NCBI GenBank assembly: GCA_028554755.1
Contig: JAPTOF010000007.1
Span: forward strand, 16,539,001-16,603,000
Length of the DNA stretch: 64,000 nucleotides
From: Cordia subcordata
Taxonomy: Eukaryota > Streptophyta > Magnoliopsida > Boraginales > Cordiaceae
Reading direction: 5' to 3'
The notes beneath the pieces were generated by a model. That model was not told where the DNA came from and searched no databases. It saw only the letters and a list, made by a program, of their open reading frames with translations. Below are positions 21,027 through 33,640 of this stretch, piece by piece; the stretch's first letter is position 1, and each line of letters opens with the position of its first letter. The position numbers were made by a program, and so were the translations under genes.

Positions 21027-24000
21027 CTATATTCGGCTTATATCCCGGCCAAACACAAATGTCGTTAACCAGTTAATTGCCACATAGAATCTGTTCCTCC
21101 AGCTTAGAACGCGTGTCAGATATGCCGAGCGCCAAATCATCCAGCTGACAAATCCTCTCAGAGATAGACCTTTAGCCTCCTGCGGAAAACAATGAAGTGT
21201 GCACCCGCTTAATTTACAGGCCTAAAAAGAAGCAAATGACTATTTCTTTCTCTACTTTGTGGAGGGGGGAAAGGGAGAATGAAAACAGACCTTGCTTTCT
21301 CTGAGGTCCACAAGGGCTTTGTATCTGCCGATAGTAGCCATGCTCCCCAAATGCCTGTACACAAATGGGTTTCCTAGGTCCATGTCTTTTGCAGCACTTG
21401 CACGCCCTCCACCGGCTTTACCAATTTTGTTCAGAAGTCCTGCTAGGTATTTCCCCTGCCGCTCTGCAACCTGCATATGCTCTCAAGAGGATATTTTAGA
21501 GAAAGAGACGCTATTGCCTAAAATAATTAGGAAGGCATTTATACTCTCGTCCAACCATTTGGTATTTGTTAGCTACTAAAAAGCAATGTCCTAATTCCAT
21601 ACCAAGGTTCTATTCTATATGTCCATAAAATTGGCATTTTTCCTGCTGCAAAGCAAGTTTCAGTTCCATAACAAGGCTCTTTGCTGTACATCCATAAAAA
21701 GGTCAGACAAGATCTAAGGGGATGTAATCCTTTTTCTTTTAAAATAGAGAAACAAAAAGGAACTTATAAGTCTTATAGCATATTATTATGGAAAGACAAA
21801 TAAACTTTGGAAGGCTCACTTGATATTTATCTCCCAATTAAGGACAGGGTAACAGTTTAAAACTATTTACTTATTTGGAGAACGTCACTTGAAAAAGTTA
21901 AGCTTACATAGCTCTAATCAAACACTTTTTAAAGAAAAAGATAAATCTAGAAATGAACACACACACGAATGAATAATTTGATCTTACTTCAATGGTGGGG
22001 AAAAATTAAACTTTCTTTTTTTAACCTGGTTTTAGGATTAAAACAGCCTGAGTCACCAAGTTTAAGGGTCTTATATTTCTCTCTATTAAGCAGACAGCAG
22101 GTAAGAGATCGTATTGCTGCTATCTTTTCCAATAAAGTGAAAGTTAATTTGTAGAAATGATAGCATTATATCATCTCAACTTACTTGGGCTAAAGCAGGA
22201 AGAACTGGTCTGCCAGAACTTTCAAGAAAACCACTGCAGTCACCAATTGCAAAAACATCTGGTACCGAAGGAACACGTAGCCACTCATCAATCCCTATCC
22301 TGGAAAGAGAGGATTCTTGTCAAAGTCCAGATTAAAACAATTGAGTAACCATAAATTATACATAATAAAACAATACGCAATCCAAATGAAATATCAAATT
22401 GTGAACCACAGTAAGAACAGCTGGAAGGGGGAGACAGAGAGCAATAATCTTTATGGTGCAGTAGATTCAAAGTTCAGCTACACTTAACCTAGGCACAACA
22501 ATTTGGGTCTAGTAAGTGTTCTTATTATAAATAAAGTTGGGGATCCATTTAGATCCCTTATTACTTTTGTGCTATATGAGGGGACTTGACTGTAGCTTCA
22601 GTTTTAAAAGTTACAGCAATTTCGTCGCTGCCAAAATTCTCTTCTATTTCCTAATTTCCATTGCTTCTCCCTCCTTCTCCCTCTTGTCTTTCTTCCCTCC
22701 CTCCTCCTCTTTCCCTCCTCTTCGCTACCGGTGCATTGGTAAATGTCAGTTACAAATAAAATCACTCCAGGCATAAGAAAGGTAATTTCATTTTATTGTA
22801 GTAGTAGGACTTTCACCCTGTTAGCAGTTTAACAGTTAAGGCTACCAGACTGCACACCAAGGTAAAACAGCTGTGGATCAAGCAGAATTCACTGGACTAG
22901 AATCATAAGAGGCTTAAGATAGTAAGTGATGGAATAACACAGCAAAAATGCAAAAACAGAGACTGAAAACTTACCGCCCACCAGGTGATTTTGGAATGTC
23001 CAGGGTGTTCACAAAAGATGAGGGGCCAACCCCCGTAGACCAAACTAGCAAACCATAGGGAACATCTGTGCCATCAGAAAGAATGATCTTCTGAGGCCGG
23101 ACATCCTTCACGACCCCTCGGACAAGATGAACCCCTGACTGAGAAACTAATAGATTAAATGACATGGTAAAACCATGAAGGAAAAGAATTGGTAAATTGC
23201 ACCTTTCCTAACTAAAAGAGATGATGCCATGGACATGTAAAAGAAACAAGAGTGCTTCTTCTGCCTATTTACTTACTATAACATCCAGTGGCAGGCTAGA
23301 CTAAGAAATTTGTTTTATTTAAAAAAAAAAAAAAAAGAAAGAGAAAAAGAAAAGCCCAGTTAGTTACATTAATTATTGGGATTTCAACTGCTAGCGTACA
23401 GACTACAGTTGTAGCAACTGATCACCCATTTAGCAGTAAAACTTTGCAACTGGTAATTTCTTGTAGGTTTATTTAGGGCCAACATCAATTGGCAAAATAT
23501 ATCTAAGAATGAATTAAGCATACCCTATGTTGCTTTGCAGCTATATCCAATTACTTAAACAATAAAACTTAAGCAACTGATGTTGGTGATAAAGAAAAGC
23601 AACAATCACCCAGTCCCAAGATAACAAAAGCAGAAACAGGCAAGCAAATGAAACACGACAAAGATCAAATAATAACATAAAAATGAAGAGATCTAGAAGC
23701 TCTAAATGTCCTTTCCAGCAGTCTCAATTTGCATCTCAAACTGAGTCCAAACTCCTAGAATACAGAGGAATTCCATGTGATTTGCATCAGCAAGAAGGAA
23801 TTCACAAATTCATAACCCCATAGGTCATTCCACTACCGGTTACTTGGGGAACCATTTAAGACGCACTTATTATTCTTTGTTCTCCCTGTAATATCATTGC
23901 CAGAATGTGATTGAAGAAATTAACCTGTGGCACAACTTATTTCAGAAAAGCATAAATAATTATCTTAATGCAGAAGATTCATGGCTTAGAAGCATTGCAG

Positions 24001-27000
24001 TTTGAAAATTGCAATCATCGCATTGTTAGTGGTCCTCCTCATCAGACAGGACAAAAATTGCTTCCAATATTTTCTCCAGGAAATAAGAGATTCTGTGGAT
24101 GATTATACAGAGCTCTAGATACTGCCTTCATTCTGATAACTTATGTTGCCAAAGAAGCTTATCTCTTTAGTAATTGATCAAGCTACAGAATTGAAAGAGA
24201 TAATAAGCATATAGAACAAATTCGATATGAAATGAAGTAATAGCCATCAATACTTCAAAAATATATTTCACATTGATGAAATTAACTAGCCCATCTCTGA
24301 CCTTAACCAACTGCTTGACTGCATATTGTCGAAGGCGATCATCAAAGGAAGACAATATGTCCTTTGCCTGAACAGGAGAGACATAAGGTTAATTGCTGAA
24401 AACAACAACATTGTCATAATAAGCATCTTTTGCAACAATGGTCACAAAACAAATAATGCAAATGCAAATCTTTCTCACTAGATGTTGGCATCATCTCCAA
24501 AAATTCCAATAGAAGGAAGATGGAAAACGGATGGCCGAGGGATAGATATGACTAGATCTGATTCAAAAACTTAACTTAATAATTCTCTTGTAAATTCTAC
24601 ATTTGATTACACTGACATGCTCAAAATTAGCAAATTCTTCTTTTTGCTAGATATTACATCAGATCCCTGACAGTATAAAAAGTACATATGGAACCCTAAA
24701 TGCAAGTTAAAGTGGAGCAAAATTGTTGCTACTCTACTCTTTTTTATTTTTGCCAAAATAAAAAGATCAAGATATATTTCCTTTACTTCTGAGAAGTAAG
24801 ATTAAGATAAATGTCTTCTCTGAAAATAATAGATGATCAGAATGGAATAATTGCAGGGATGTCTACAAGATAGGATTGCCCAGATGGTATCCAAAACATT
24901 ATACCAACAATTATAAGGCGAAACTCGAAAGATGTGTTCCACATCAGTCAACTTATCAAAAGAAGTAAACATAACTAGCCAACCATCAGTATTCTTACCT
25001 CAATTAATGTAACATGAATATAGTCTTTAACATGAGCATATCTTTGGCGAACATCCCTTGTGATAAAGTCACTAAGTTCACCACTAAACTCAACACCTGT
25101 AGGACCACCTCCAACAACAACACAGTGAAGGAGCCTCCGTTTCTCTTCATCAGTAACTCCTATCTCAAACCAACAAAACAGAGAATTTTAGTTAAATTTT
25201 CAATTTGACATACTCAATTTCTTATAGAATCAATTAACCACTAATATACCAGGAACGTCAGATAGCATTAAGTTCAGCAGTAGTTTCCTCCTGATTTCTT
25301 GTGCATGGTGAACTTCACGAAGAAAGATCGCGTGCTCTTTGACACCCTTAATTCCAAATGTTGAAGCCTCTGCTCCAGAAGCAATGACCAACTTATCATA
25401 AGAGATACCGAACTCCCATGGCTCCAGGTTATCAGCTCCATCAGTGCGAGTCTGACAGTTCACCTATCATGAAAAGTGGTGCCACCCTTTATGACCACAA
25501 AAACAGTGCTTTTCCAAAGGTAAGCCGTTCAGTAAATAGTTCTTCACTAAGCGCAAGTAAGCATAACAAAAAGCTCTTGAAAGGCTTAACTACCCCAAGC
25601 ACCAGACCTTATGACCGGAAAGAATTTACAGTAACATTCTATGGGAAAGAATTTAATCTCAGAAGATACTAATTTATTACTGGACACATGACATTAAGGA
25701 TTTCGTCCAGCAACTTTTAAACATCGATTTTGTGGATACCTTGTCGAACGATTTTATTTAGGCACATATATTGCACAATAGCCAAATTAAGAATTGAAGA
25801 TAATTTACTAACATAAATGAAATTCCTCAGACTCCTTCCTCATCCAAAATAGTCCCATGGTAACTTCCTCAAAGAGTTCAGCTACAAATTTTGCTAACCA
25901 GGATCACCAAGAGTGTATTCTTCTGAGTTTATAAGCACATTGTGGTTGCTTTCCTAATTACGGAACAGTTGATAAGGCTTTTAATCCAAAAATAAGCTTA
26001 TATCAGCATAATCTGATCCCCTCCCGTTTCCCTTTTAACTTATAAGCTCTTAGAGTTTATCTTAATCGACTGAGAGAAAATATAGCTGTTAATATTTAAT
26101 TTTAAAGCTCTTGAAGTTTAAAATCTCGAAGGAAAACTGGATCGCAATAACCTACTTTACACATTTCTCTCAGAAAATTTCTTTACAAGATGATGACATG
26201 AAACACTGATTTCCTTTTTGCAATCCACAGGTTCGTAACTCATCAATTTGTAAGGTAAATTTAGTTATTTCAAAAATCCAGACCTATAACTAGAAGAAAT
26301 AAAAGAGTGGCACATAAGTTCGTATACATCGTTTGTAATAAAAAATGTTAAGTCCTGTCTCATAAATTCATCAATCAATACCAATATGCTAGCTGAGAAA
26401 GCCAGTAAGCCTCATAACATTTGAGGGATATCACCAGCTTCCTTACCAACCACTAATTTTACCTAGAATTCCACATGGGACAGAAAAATTTGTTAATGGA
26501 TTTCTTTTTTTTTAAGCAAACAAACAGTTGGTATATTACCTTGACCCAAAAAAAAAAAAACAGTTGGCATATTACATTTACTATATCATTCGTCTATCAA
26601 TATTCGATGCGACCGCACGACACCTTCATACACGAAACTTCCCTTGGACAGCTTATAGGTTCATTGCGCTTTGAAGGCTGCACTGGTATACCAGCAGTCG
26701 GTGCAATAACTTAATCACACTTTAATCCAGCCTAAAAGTCTCCGCCTCCATGAGCCCACTCTCAATGAAAATACCAAGATAACAACATTTGTCTACGTAG
26801 CCGGTTGGGTAGGAGAATCTTGAACTTAAAGAACTCATAAAGAGGTGAGATTCCCGATGTGGGAAATCATCACATCCCACTATATATCTGCATTTCTCAC
26901 TCTCTTCCATTTAATGTAAACATAAACTCACTATATATTCAAACTATAAGCAAAAATACACTTTTTTTAAAAAAAAAAACTTCCAAAGAAAAAAAGCCGA

Positions 27001-27570
27001 AAAAAACAAAAATCAGCTGTTATTTAAGAACCAAGTTTAGAAGAAAAAAGAATTCAAAGAAATATTTTTTAAGAGCTCCAAACAAGATCAACATATACAT
27101 TTGCAATAGAAATTTTTTAAGAGGGAGCAAAGAAATAATACCACTTGATTCTGAAAATCAACCCCAGTACAATTAGCCACAAAATAATAAGAACCCGGTT
27201 CACGAGAAATCGCCGGTTGGATCCTCCCGATCGGTTCGGCGACGGACCGGAACTCAAGCGTCCCAACGCACGTGGACGCGAGCAGTGGAGTAAACACCAT
27301 GTGATTCCTCGGCGACACACAAACGACGTCGTAGACGCCGGTGTCAATCCCCTTCATGAGCCTGCATCCGGCCCAGCCGGAGCCCAACACCACCACCCTG
27401 GGCTTCTCGTCCCCCTTAGTGGGCCCCAGCCCAGCATGCCTCCCCTTGGCCTCACTGCTAAACTGCAACATTTGGGTCAACGACGGCACAGCCCTCACCG
27501 GCGACGACAATTTGTTCGACGGCCGATTTGCATGACAAGCACGTTGTATTATACTTCTAAACCAACGCAT
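21027..27570 (-). CDS. NDA: Internal alternative NAD(P)H-ubiquinone oxidoreductase, NDA1/NDA2 type
   Basis: A type II NADH dehydrogenase: it oxidises NADH and reduces ubiquinone at the matrix face of the inner mitochondrial membrane, without pumping protons. Eight exons (minus strand, high to low): 27570-27145, 25463-25250, 25159-24999, 24367-24302, 23138-22975, 22299-22185, 21470-21291, 21179-21027. All have GT-AG borders and phases that join, giving 1,479 nt and 492 aa (about 510 in Arabidopsis). An arginine-rich, acid-poor N terminus (1-39) fits a mitochondrial presequence. GSGWAG (63-68) is the FAD Rossmann motif and GGGPTG (230-235) the NADH motif. Glu267, ending the second strand of that fold, fits NADH preference. 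FAIGDCSG (about 360-367) is the second FAD contact. There is no EF-hand insert, excluding NDB. The C terminus SRI matches the peroxisomal PTS1-like tail of plant NDA proteins. Intron 1 (1,681 bp) holds repeat-like DNA with CCCACATCGGGAA near 26855. Confidence 0.96.
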
Positions 27571-27928
27571 GTTGTTACAATTTCAACCAAAAAAAAAAAA
27601 TTAACGTAAAGATTGAAATTGTTGTTATTTTTACAGGTTTAGAGCAGAGGTTTAAGGATGTTAGTGAGGCGGTGGAGTTGTTGGTCTTGTTGTTGTAGTA
27701 ACGAGTCAAGTGTCAGAGGTGGCAGGGTGGAAAAGTCAACACCTGGCACCAGCGTAGGGGAAGGGAAGATGGAGCATTGGCCTAGTTTAGATAGGTTTCT
27801 TTTTAGCCTTTTTTTTTTTTTTACAATTTTTGGAAAAAAAATACTTTGGAAGGGAAAAAAATTAAATTTAAAATTTTCTTTGAGTTTTAATTTTTTCTTT
27901 TTCTGGAGTCAATTTAAATATGAGATTA
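27571..27928 (-). promoter_or_regulatory. Upstream region of the NDA gene
   Basis: This directly precedes the ATG at 27570. It is moderately GC-rich to about 27790, then becomes T-rich. No clear TATA box at the usual distance was found. The exact start of transcription cannot be placed. Confidence 0.3.
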
Positions 27929-28040
27929 CGTGGTAATTCAACTGTTGAGATTACTTCTGCCCAGATATAAGTTTAGAGATTCAAATCCCATGAGGAACGA
28001 GGGTTGAGTTGAGGTGAAGGTTTTGCACAAAAAAGGAAAG
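27929..28040 (+). repeat. SINE-like fragment (tRNA-type Pol III boxes)
   Basis: It resembles 50341-50466: GTGGTAATTCAACTGTTGAG followed by GATTCAAATCCCATGAGGAA (B-box-like) and GGGTTGAGTTGAGG. The A-rich tail is short. Similarity to the other copies is moderate. Confidence 0.4.
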
Positions 28041-28110
28041 AAAACGTTAATTTAAATATTTGTTAAAAAATGATATTTTTTCACAAAACGTTATTTTGTT
28101 ACGAAGAAAG

Positions 28111-28333
28111 TTGGGTTCCTTTGAATTGGCTTTTTTTAAAAGTGTTTTTTATCAGCTTTTGAAGAATAATTTTTTAAAAAAACTAAAAATTTTGACTGCT
28201 AAAAAAATTATATTTAAATTTTTTTAGAAATTTAATTTTTTTAAAAGTCAAATCAAATAATTATTATAAATTTAATATAATTTTTTAAAAATATATATTT
28301 TTTCTTCAAAAAATGCCAATCCAAACAAGCCTC
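28111..28333. mobile_element. MITE, copy A of a four-copy family
   Basis: The left end GGGTTCCTTTGAATTGGC pairs with the right end, whose reverse complement contains GGCTTGTTTGGATTGGC. The interior is T/A-rich foldback. Related ends occur at 52396-52624, 53064-53310 and 54714-54928. The TSD is unclear. Confidence 0.5.
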
Positions 28334-29861
28334 AATACATATGGGGTCGGTTAGGGATAGTTTTGCCTTTTGGGAATATATTGTGAGGCTATTTTAGTCA
28401 AAGAGAAATGATGTGGCTGATTAATGAAAGAATGTCCAGAAATTGTGGATTGAGGCCAATCTTTTGGAGTGTGGGGGCTGTATGGATTATATCCGCTCAC
28501 TGTTATTTGGCTGCTCGACGTTGCGGGTGTTGTTTGTCATTTTGTTTACTTTCTTGGCCAATAATTTTATATGTTTAATATATCCATTTTTCAAAACAAA
28601 AGCACCTCAAGAGGCAAAATTTCCTGGCCAACAATTTTATGTTTAATAGAGATTTTTTAAAACAAAAAGCACCTCAAAATACATAAAATTGGGACATGGC
28701 TCTGCCTTTGTTCATCCGTTGTGTCACGGTAGGATAAGAATTTTCTCCTAACTCTTATTTGGTCTTAAAGTTTTTAAATTAAAAATTTCAATCATGTATT
28801 TCTTGACAATTGATTTAAATAGAATAGAGTAAGAAAATGAGAATGAAAAATCATTGTTGGTAGGAGTAAGTTAATTAAATAATGGTCAAGATTTATCGAT
28901 ATATAAAATACATAATTAAAATTTTAAATTAGAAGGCTAAGACCAAATAAAAATTAGGAGAGATCTTCATCCTTCACGATAGCCCTATTGCAACTTCTGT
29001 ATACCCTGTCGTCCATTAGTCTAAGCAAATCTGTGCTGCTGCAATCCAGAACAAGGAAAACAGTTTAATACACTATCAATTTTACTGGAAAAAGAATCTA
29101 ACAACGATTGAGTTTAAGAATATTCATATTAGAACAAGAAAAGAGTATGATTTACTAGATAAACTGGAGGGAACTATTCCGGTTTCACATTTTGCAAATG
29201 CAAGGAGTGCTTGTTTTTCCTCTAATATATAAATCCGAAATTCATTTCTTTGAAAAATTAGCATACTATAATCTTCATTTCTGTCCCATGGGAACCTTTT
29301 GACGACTCTAGACTTCTTTTTTCTTTTACAGTTAAGGTTCTCGTACAATAGATAGGAAAAGATGAAAGAAATAAGACCAATTGGTTATAAGCCCACATTA
29401 TCTACTCTCAATATTTTGAGTAAAAAAGGTCACTACTAAATTATACTCTGTCATCTCAAAATCTATTATCGTTTAGATTTGATAAATCTTTGACGTATAC
29501 ATTAGACTATGTATAGAAATGTGAACTTATATATATTTTAGTTGTTTTTAAAGAATGGATCTAGATAAAATAAGCAATGATCAATTTTTTCCTTACGAAC
29601 TTTGATCATCACAAAGGGCAAACAGACTAGAGGCCGTCAAAAGACTCCAACGGGACAAATGAAATGAAAATGATGTGTTTGCTATTTTTCCAAAGAGTGA
29701 ATTAGGATTTATGTTATGTGAAAAACTATCGGTTGCATTTATGGATTGATTGAAAGTGATCGGCTGCTTCGTTATTTGCCAATGCCATCTGCTCTTCATC
29801 CTTCACTTTCTCGACAAATACAAGTATCCAAATTAACCAAAAAAAAAAAAAGGAATGTATA

Positions 29862-29862
<1 letters not shown>
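28334..29862. other. Intergenic DNA
   Basis: No gene is supported. A short duplicated motif, CCTGGCCAACAATTTTAT-like, occurs twice near 28552-28640, and a second pair CACCTCAA occurs at 28602 and 28669. Otherwise nothing notable is seen. Confidence 0.4.
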
Positions 29863-29911
<49 letters not shown>

Positions 29912-29925
29912 GTGTGTGTGTGTGT
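29863..29925. repeat. Microsatellite (AT)n-(TG)n
   Basis: A perfect AT run passes through TGTATG into a TG run. Open frames reading through it are artefacts. Confidence 0.95.
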
Positions 29926-30002
29926 TAAATGACTCTAAAGTTCTGCCATGACACAAGGACTTTATATATCCTAGACACTGCTAGAAGATTTTAGCAATTT
30001 GT

Positions 30003-30215
30003 GAGATTACATAGATTTTTTCAAGTAAAATGTAAACTATATATGAATGGTAACACAATTACAAATTATGTAGCTATTTTGCGATTACATTGGATTGTTC
30101 AAGTAAAATATGTGATCATAACAAGATTACAACTTGTGGAGCTATTTCTGCAATTACATTAGATTGTTTAGGTAAACGAAATGCGGATCGTAACACGAGT
30201 ACAACTTTTTTGCTA
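30003..30215. repeat. Three-unit tandem repeat, about 70-79 bp
   Basis: The units start near 30004, 30083 and 30152 with GATTACATAGATT-like text and share TCAAGTAAAAT and ACACGATTACAA-like blocks. A partial unit may recur at about 30310. Confidence 0.7.
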
Positions 30216-30399
30216 AATAAGCAAGTATTTTATTGATTACATCATGTCAACGCGGAAACAAAAGGAAAAAATAGAAAAATATTATCCATGTATCACGTGT
30301 AATTAGTAACGAGATTACAAATTATGTAGTTCTTGTTAGGAGATATTTGGGATACACTTTCTTCGCATAAATCCTTCATGATATGAACAATAAGACATT

Positions 30400-31080
30400 G
30401 TTCGGTAACAGTGTTTTAAGTAGCATTTAGTATTTTGACCAAACTAAATTTTTATTTTGTCCAATTGTTATTGTTGTTTTAAGTATTATTTGTAATTGAA
30501 ATCATGTTTGAAGTAGTGTTTTAAAAACATAAATAATATTAACATTTCAAAATAGAATTTAGTGTTTCAACTTTTCTTGGCAATCCTACCCTTCAATAAT
30601 TTTTTATTTTTGGTAATTTTTTTATAAATCTAATATCTCTCTATAGTATTACATTTTCTTTCACAAATATAAATCCAAAGTGATACAAAAATCAATTTCA
30701 ATTTCTATCTACATCAAAATATAGCAAAAAAGTGCGTCTTATTCGTCCATGAATTTTTTTTTTTGACAAAATAAACTTTCAATTAATTGAAAGATTTTTC
30801 CTTAATAAAAATATCTTTTATAATATTAATAAACCTAATTTCTGAAAAATAATTTTATTATGCTTTAATAATAATATATTATGATAAGAAACATATATTT
30901 AATTATAAAATAACTTATGTTATTTCAAATTATAATTGTTATAACAATAGTAAAGCAATATCAAAGTCTTTTTACGTGATTTTGCATTTAACAGTTAATC
31001 CAACAACTAATTGTATCAAACATATTTTATTCAATCAACTTAGGTCCATTCAGCAAAATTATAACAATCAAACTAGGTAG
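30400..31080. repeat. AT-rich dispersed element, copy 1
   Basis: This aligns by eye with 31190-31765 over ordered blocks: TTCTTTCACAAATATAAAT, AAAATAAATTT-like text, TAATTATAAAAT, AATTATAATTGTTATAACAA and a closing ATTCAATCA block. The two are old direct copies of one non-coding element, probably a MITE with ends of the TTTAGTATTTT kind. Confidence 0.5.
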
Positions 31081-31189
31081 TTGATTGAATAAAATAAAGT
31101 AGCTTCTTGACTAGCTTTTTGTTTTGACTAGTCAAAACATTACTACCTAGTTTTTTCTTGATCAGTAAAATAGCCTCTTAAATAGCTTT

Positions 31190-31765
31190 TAGTATTTCAA
31201 TTAGTTTTTCTCAAAAGATAAAACTTTTAGTATTTTAGGTAAATTTTTGCTTTTCTTTTTCTATTTGGACAATTCTACCCTTTCTTTATCTTTTTGGGCA
31301 ATTATACTTTTTCTCCAACCTCTTTCTATATTTTTACATTTTTCTTTCACAAATATAAATAAAAATAATATAAAAATAAATTTCAAATTCTATTTAATAA
31401 ACATATACTAAAAAGTCTTAGTAGTTCTTTTTTTGTACAAAATAAATTTTGAATCTATTAAAATTAATTTTTGTAATATTGATACAACTAGTTTATCAAA
31501 AAATTAATTATATTTTAATATCAAAATATTATTATAAAAAATAAATATCTAACTATAAAATATGTTATCTTATTCCTACAATAGTAATTATAATTATAAT
31601 TGTTATAACAACAATGTTAATAATAACATGATATTAATGTCCTTTTATGTTATTTTATGTTCATCAGCTGATCTAATAGTTAATCTTTCCAAAAATATTT
31701 TCTTCAATCAGCTAGCTAAACAGCTATTAGCTATCCTAATAGCTAATTTCAACAAAAAGACCGTA
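31190..31765. repeat. AT-rich dispersed element, copy 2
   Basis: The same ordered blocks as at 30400-31080. Its right part contains AGCTATTAGCTATCC and GCTAATTTC, matching AATAGCTTTTAGTATTTC at the left in inverted form. That supports a foldback-type mobile element. Confidence 0.5.
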
Positions 31766-31849
31766 AGTGTTGAATACGCAGTTTTATACTGTACACCACA
31801 TTTACTGTGCACCTTATTAACACTGCGTTTCTCATAGTTTGTGAACAGT

Positions 31850-32052
31850 TGATGCATTCACAATTATTATTCTATACATTTATAACTTTTAATTATTTAC
31901 AGATCCCATATTATATGTTCACAATTTTAATACTTTATATTCAAGATTTTTAATTGTTCACAATTATTATACGATATGTTCATAAGTTTAATTATTTACT
32001 ACTCTTATATTATATGTTCAAATCTTTTACATTATATGCTCATAATTGATAA
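31850..32052. repeat. Degenerate AT-rich tandem repeat
   Basis: Recurring text TTCACAATTATTATWCTATA and TTTTAATTATTTAC at intervals of about 55-65 bp. Confidence 0.4.
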
Positions 32053-32057
32053 AATAC

Positions 32058-32488
32058 TGCTGGGTTGTGGCTCAAATGCTAAGCCCAAGCCCATATTGAA
32101 AATAGGAAAGAGCTTTAATGAGAGTCAAAATTCTAATTATGATAAGAGTTTGAATTATGAAAGGATTGATAGAATAGAAAACCCTTGTCTTGGAGGACAA
32201 GGAAGTCTTCCCTATAAATAAGACTCTTGCATTAGTTGTAAGGTGTGTATCTTGCATTAAATCTAGATTGAAAGAGAGAGCCATAGTAAGAACATTGTGA
32301 GTGAGGGTTTAGATTTTCCAGGCCGTGCAAAAAGTCACTTGGGTTATAATACTCTTTCTATCTAGTGGAGGTTTTTGTGGATGTACGCAGAGGGCCGAAT
32401 CATATTTTATTTATGTGTGATCTTTTTTCGTTATTCATGCTTTAACTCCGTTGCATGAGTGCGAGTTACACATCCTAATTTCCTAACA
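32058..32488 (+). mobile_element. Solo LTR of an LTR retrotransposon
   Basis: 431 bp starting TG and ending CA, flanked by the 5-bp TSD AATAC at 32053-32057 and 32489-32493. It contains TATAAATAAG at about 32214 and a downstream CA-rich initiator region. The end section resembles plant Copia LTRs (GTGCGAGTTACACATCCTAA-like text). No internal domain or second LTR is adjacent, so recombination between LTRs is the likely origin. Confidence 0.88.
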
Positions 32489-32493
32489 AATAC

Positions 32494-33640
32494 TTGTTAA
32501 CGACTCTTTAAGATATGTTCCCTTTTTGTTATATTTACCAATTATAAATGCTATAACAATTTCCAGATTTCAAATTCACAAATCTCAACCCAACAAAATT
32601 AAAATCTATATCAATTTTTTATCATCATCATCTTATTCTTTCATCTTCACTAATTTTTCTTTTTGAATCTTCCATACACACGCACACACACAACAACAAC
32701 CATAAATATATGACTATAAACATCATCTTCTGGTTCTTTTTCTATTTTGGATCTCTACCGCAGCCTTTTCACCACCAACATTGCTATTGCAACAACCATT
32801 AACACCACCATTACCATTGCCAAATAAAGAAAGACGAGAGAGATTAAATTTTTCTTTTTTGGTCAGAACTGGTGTGTAGTTAGAGAGAGTAGAGAAAGTT
32901 CCAAAGAGAAAAAAGACAGCATTAGCAAAGAGATTTGCATCGATCTTATCCATTCTTTTAAAGGAAAGGGGATGCACAGAAGGTATATCATGTGTTGATG
33001 CACGATATAATTTATGTTGAATACCTATATCATCATGTAAAAACTTTATGCTAATGAATATATTTATCTAATACATCAAATAGCAAGGCTTCTATTTTGA
33101 ATGAAACATGACTTTCTTAAATATAGTTTGACTATTTCTATTGAAAAAGATATTCATTAAAGTATTCATGTTTATATAATAATTGCTAAATTCTACTTCT
33201 TAAATGAAAAATGAATTCAATTTTATTGATTGAATTAGTAAAATTTTCTTTTTGTAATCTTATGTTGTTTTTAATAAATAATACTCTTTATAAGTATTTG
33301 TTGTATATATTTCATAATAGTAATCTACACTTTACATTTTTTTTTTTGTTAAAAGGATTTGATATCATCAATGTCCATAATTTAATCTTAGCCCCTTCCA
33401 TGTCATATTCTTAGCTTTGCCCTTAGACTACATTACCATTTGTAAGTGTAGCATGCAAAGTTGTGTTTGCTTTCAGTTCGTAGACTATTGTCAGGTTTTT
33501 ACGAACAAAGTAGCCAATAAGTTTTGGTACATACAGATCTAATTTCATGGGCTCAGTAGCTAAGAAGACAATTTCATTTTGCACGAACATATATTTGTGT
33601 TAACTAATTGTAACTCGGTCAGATAGCAAAAATTAAGTAC
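32494..33640. other. Intergenic DNA
   Basis: AT-rich, no gene. A short run of ACACACAC lies at about 32676, and trinucleotide-like CAACAACAAC and ACCACCA text at 32690-32815. The minus-strand open frame at 32723-32977 has no recognisable domain. Confidence 0.35.

Noticed and set aside
26480..26900. Possible gene or LTR inside NDA intron 1
   Set aside because: CCCACATCGGG recalls LTR/TRIM ends, but no paired terminus, TSD or primer-binding site was found.
27117..27609. Other-frame and opposite-strand ORFs over NDA exon 1
   Set aside because: Exon 1 on the minus strand has the FAD motif and joins in phase to exon 2; the others have no motif.
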